This document shows, piece after piece, positions 61,312 to 64,000 of a stretch of 64,000 nt of DNA. The position numbers were made by a program, and so were the translations under genes. Each line of letters opens with the position of its first letter. The stretch's first letter is position 1. This DNA is from Argonema antarcticum A004/B2 (lineage in GTDB: Bacteria; Cyanobacteriota; Cyanobacteriia; Cyanobacteriales; Aerosakkonemataceae). Below the pieces are notes generated by a model, which was not told the DNA's origin, ran no database searches, and worked only from the letters and a program-made list of their open reading frames with translations. The DNA is taken from positions 68,954 to 132,953 of the forward strand of contig NZ_JAIQZN010000003.1 of NCBI RefSeq assembly GCF_023333585.1, in the 5' to 3' direction.

Positions 61312-62280
61312 ATGTCAATCCCGATTATTCTCGTAGAACCCCTGTTGGCTCAAAAACCTCCCGCCGTCAAGCCCAAAGCTTCGTCGCCAGATCTACCCTG
61401 GATGGGAATCTCTGGGGGGCTGGTTTTACTGCTGATTGGTTTAGGGGTTTTTTCTTATCTACAGACAGCCAGACTGAAGAAGAAGATCCGGTTTGAAGAG
61501 TTCAGAACGCGAGAACTCGATAAAAAGTTAAAGCTGGCGCTGGAAACGATCCGAAAAATGGAAACCAATCCAGACTTGGTTCACTCGCGAGATTTTAACT
61601 TGGATTATCTGCGGCTGCGGATGTCCGAGGAGGTGTTTCACTTTGCGATCGTCAATCAAATCAAGGTGAAGGTCAAAGATAAAATTTCTCTAGCCCTGCG
61701 TCCAAGTCAAGTTGCACCAACCGCGGCTACGGGTAGTACCGCTAATCCCGGAAGGCAAGTCGATGAACAATTTGATGTGGAGTATCAAACAGTAGACAAT
61801 CCGAAGGCGAAGAAGGCTGTGCTTTTCCGCATTCAAATCCGCTTGATGAAGTTACCGACTCAGGCAACTTCGGCGACGATAAATCAAATAATTGACTGCA
61901 TTGAAACTTTCTTGAGTCCGTCTGATGACCAGGATAACTGGCAACCGACGATTCAAGGTCGCATTGTGCATATGCAATGGGATCAACAGGCTAAGCCCAC
62001 ACCTATGTTAGTGCTAGACCAATCCCAGGACGGTGTGAATGTTAGTTTTGCCACTAAAAGGGTGCCTGGAGCAGCAGGGCTATCCGATCCGCTGCCTCCG
62101 CCGCCTCCCCGTGCGACGCCTCAAGGTCAGAACAAAACGTCAGCAGATAGGACTAAATCGAATAAACCGTCAGGGACTCCGGCTAAACCTAATCAAACGT
62201 CAGGGACTCCGGCTAAACCTAATCAAACGTCAGGGACTCCGGGTAAAGCCAATCCGGCTAATAAAAAAGCAGGCAAGTAG
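61312..62280 (+). CDS. Conserved cyanobacterial membrane-anchored protein
   Basis: 322 aa. One N-terminal span (MGISGGLVLLLIGLGVFSYL) is followed by a coiled coil (LKKKIRFEEFRTRELDKKLK), then a ~150-residue domain containing VSFA/VHMQW-type strands (about 100-235), and a Pro/Lys/Thr tail. The tail has three imperfect TSGTPAKPNQ units encoded by a 30-bp tandem DNA repeat (62168-62250). I do not recognise a named domain. A role at the thylakoid or plasma membrane is possible, not shown. Confidence 0.75.
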   Translation: MSIPIILVEPLLAQKPPAVKPKASSPDLPWMGISGGLVLLLIGLGVFSYLQTARLKKKIRFEEFRTRELDKKLKLALETIRKMETNPDLVHSRDFNLDYLRLRMSEEVFHFAIVNQIKVKVKDKISLALRPSQVAPTAATGSTANPGRQVDEQFDVEYQTVDNPKAKKAVLFRIQIRLMKLPTQATSATINQIIDCIETFLSPSDDQDNWQPTIQGRIVHMQWDQQAKPTPMLVLDQSQDGVNVSFATKRVPGAAGLSDPLPPPPPRATPQGQNKTSADRTKSNKPSGTPAKPNQTSGTPAKPNQTSGTPGKANPANKKAGK

Positions 62281-62376
62281 CGCTGAGTGCTGAGTGCAAA
62301 TGCTCTCCTGCTCCTCTGCCCCTCTGCTTCTCTGTGGCCATAATGATTCCGATACAACCGGAAACGATATCACTGC

Positions 62377-63087
62377 TTAGTTATGAGATGCTGCGGTCAG
62401 GGCTGCATCTGGGAGCAAACCACCATCCTCCATCTGGACGATGCGATCGGCTATATCCAAAATGCGATTGTCGTGAGTCACCATTAAAATGGTACAGCCT
62501 TGTTCTTTTGCTAAACCCTGCATTAATTCGACTACATCGCGGCCTGATTTACTGTCTAAAGCAGCAGTGGGTTCGTCTGCTAAAACTAATTTGGGATGAC
62601 TGACTAAGGCACGTGCGATCGCAACTCGTTGTTTTTGTCCACCCGAAAGGTTATTGGGATAGTAATTGACTCGATCTCCTAACCCTACAGCCTCTAGCAT
62701 AGCGGACGATCTAGATCTGACTTCCTGTTGAGAAAAACCATGATGCAATTCCATCGACATTCGCACATTTTGCTCGGCAGTTAAACACTTTAGCAAGTTA
62801 TGCGCTTGGAAAATATAACCAATTTGGCGACGAATTTTTACCTGTTGATTTTTGCTTGCACCGCGAAGTTCTTGGCCTAAAATTTTGAGGCTGCCTTCTT
62901 GAATTGACCTCAAACTACCAATTAATGTTAGCAAGGTGGTTTTTCCACACCCGGATGGCCCTGTCAATATCACAACTTCTCCGGTTTGCAGTTCTAGGTT
63001 AATGTCAAATAAAGTTTGTTTCTGGAGCGAGCCTTCACCAAAGTAATGATTGAGATTTTGGATTTCAACAACTGGTCGATCGGTCAT
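62377..63087 (-). CDS. devA: DevA-type ABC exporter ATPase
   Basis: 236-aa ATP-binding subunit. Walker A is GPSGCGKTT, the Q-loop IFQAHNLL, the signature NLSGGQKQR, Walker B LVLADEP and the H-loop VTHD. It is of the LolD/MacB-like branch and matches cyanobacterial DevA. It follows devC on the minus strand across ~60 bp. DevBCA exporters move glycolipid in heterocystous species and other substrates elsewhere; the substrate here is unknown. devB would lie beyond the right edge, upstream. Confidence 0.92.
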   Translation of the reverse strand: MTDRPVVEIQNLNHYFGEGSLQKQTLFDINLELQTGEVVILTGPSGCGKTTLLTLIGSLRSIQEGSLKILGQELRGASKNQQVKIRRQIGYIFQAHNLLKCLTAEQNVRMSMELHHGFSQQEVRSRSSAMLEAVGLGDRVNYYPNNLSGGQKQRVAIARALVSHPKLVLADEPTAALDSKSGRDVVELMQGLAKEQGCTILMVTHDNRILDIADRIVQMEDGGLLPDAALTAASHN

Positions 63088-63147
63088 GGGGGAATTTAAA
63101 ATCGTAATTTTTAAATCTGAAATCTGAAATTGGTTATTGGTAAAATT

Positions 63148-64000
63148 TTAAAAGATGTCGGCTGGATCGGCAGCTTGTAGTTTACGTACTGCGATCGCAC
63201 CCGAAATAAAACACATCACAATCGTCAATATCATCACTGTTAATGCCAGGTCTAGAGTCATTATCATTGGTAGTCCAGTTCCACTTTTGGCTACATTATA
63301 CAGTCCCATAGAAATAATAAATCCGGGAATGTAGCCTAATACTGACAGAAGTATTGCTTCTTGAAAAACTACATTCAACAGGTATAAGTCTGTATATCCC
63401 ATTGCTTTAAGCGTAGCATATTCTGGCAAATGATCTGCTACATCGGTGTAAAGAATTTGATAAACAATAACGATTCCAACAATAAATCCCATTCCTACGC
63501 CTAAGCCAAAAATAAATCCGATCGCTGTGCTTGTTTCCCAGTAGTGTTTTTCCATTTCCATAAAACCTTTTAGCGTCAGCACTTTCACGTCGTTTGGCAA
63601 CTTTTTCTGGATATTTTCCAAGACAATTTGTGGATCGGCACCCGGTTTTAGATTGATAAAACCAATATCAATTTTCTCTAAAGAACGCTTGGTTACGCGG
63701 ATAAAATTCAAATCGCTAGTGATCACATTGCCATCGGCTGTAAAGGAAACACCGAGTTTAAATAATCCACCTATTTTAATTCGGCGCTCGCTTAATTCAG
63801 TTGTAACTGTTTTACCTTGTTTAAATAGCTCTGCCACCGGCCCAAATTCAGCCCGCGAAGCTTCGTCAAATAGAAATACATCGGGCAGTTTTATCTTATC
63901 TAGTTGTTCATTTACTTCAGGTATATCGAAAACGGGTCTTGCTGGGTCAAACCCAAAAATGAAAAGCGATCGATTATAACTGGGATTTACAGGATTTTTC
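63148..64000 (-). CDS. devC: DevC-type ABC permease (5' end cut by window edge)
   Basis: The frame is open up to base 64000, so the GTG at 63837 is not the start. The visible ~283 residues include the MacB/DevC periplasmic part (KNPVNPSYNRSLFIFGFDPA, LPDVFLFDEASRAEFGPV) and three C-terminal spans with FtsX-type segments (HLPEYATLKAMGYTDLYLLN). It fits DevC, the membrane partner of DevA. The N-terminal span and the start lie outside the window. Confidence 0.92.
   Translation of the reverse strand, partial: KNPVNPSYNRSLFIFGFDPARPVFDIPEVNEQLDKIKLPDVFLFDEASRAEFGPVAELFKQGKTVTTELSERRIKIGGLFKLGVSFTADGNVITSDLNFIRVTKRSLEKIDIGFINLKPGADPQIVLENIQKKLPNDVKVLTLKGFMEMEKHYWETSTAIGFIFGLGVGMGFIVGIVIVYQILYTDVADHLPEYATLKAMGYTDLYLLNVVFQEAILLSVLGYIPGFIISMGLYNVAKSGTGLPMIMTLDLALTVMILTIVMCFISGAIAVRKLQAADPADIF

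Overview
The window is chromosomal DNA of a cyanobacterium, most likely a filamentous non-heterocystous type. Signs are dense HIP1 octamers (GCGATCGC), heptanucleotide tandem repeats (STRR type) in many spacers, several REP/MITE families, and cyanobacteria-specific small families (DUF751, DUF4327, DUF2499/DUF3593, DevA/DevC, CHAT-TPR, pentapeptide proteins). No rRNA, tRNA or CRISPR array was seen.

Layout. 1-5340: two c-di-GMP GGDEF-EAL proteins, the first cut by the left edge. 5318-11872: cobN, divergent from a hybrid histidine kinase. 12100-15773: nanE, a DUF1348 protein, a PNPOX-like protein, a peroxiredoxin-glutaredoxin fusion with an upstream palindrome, and a membrane protein. 15908-18779: metallophosphatase plus a Septu-like PtuA/PtuB defence pair, followed by a convergent Dam methylase, a two-TM protein of unknown function, and a TPR-CHAT protease preceded by a short overlapping ORF (to 24623). 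24624-25161: REP-rich DNA with an antitoxin remnant. 25162-27451: DUF751, rbfA, GH3 glycosidase. 27806-32152: DUF4327, a TnpB element, two conserved small proteins, a CDF transporter, a small RHH-like protein. 32480-36203: guaA, cbiD, a STAS protein. 36606-43708: a pentapeptide protein, an MFS pseudogene, and an adaptor/permease/TolC export set without an adjacent ATPase. 43978-49991: moaA, rpsD, a Cys-repeat exported protein, a TpsB/FhaC-like barrel, an alpha/beta hydrolase. 50006-54892: dnaE, uninterrupted at the usual cyanobacterial split-intein site but carrying an endonuclease intein elsewhere. 54906-60504: a Ser/Thr kinase with WD40 repeats, the DUF2499/DUF3593 pair, a GAF-PAS-GGDEF protein. 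61312-64000: a membrane protein, devA, and devC cut by the right edge.

Themes. Signalling is heavy: three GGDEF proteins, one histidine kinase with an altered receiver, one Ser/Thr kinase. Cobalt/corrinoid metabolism is represented by cobN and cbiD. The 16.8-24.6 kb segment reads as a candidate defence island. Short repeats are not confined to spacers: they sit in frame inside cobN (four places), the histidine kinase, the GH3 enzyme, the TpsB-like protein and probably cbiD, and they mark the ends of truncated genes.
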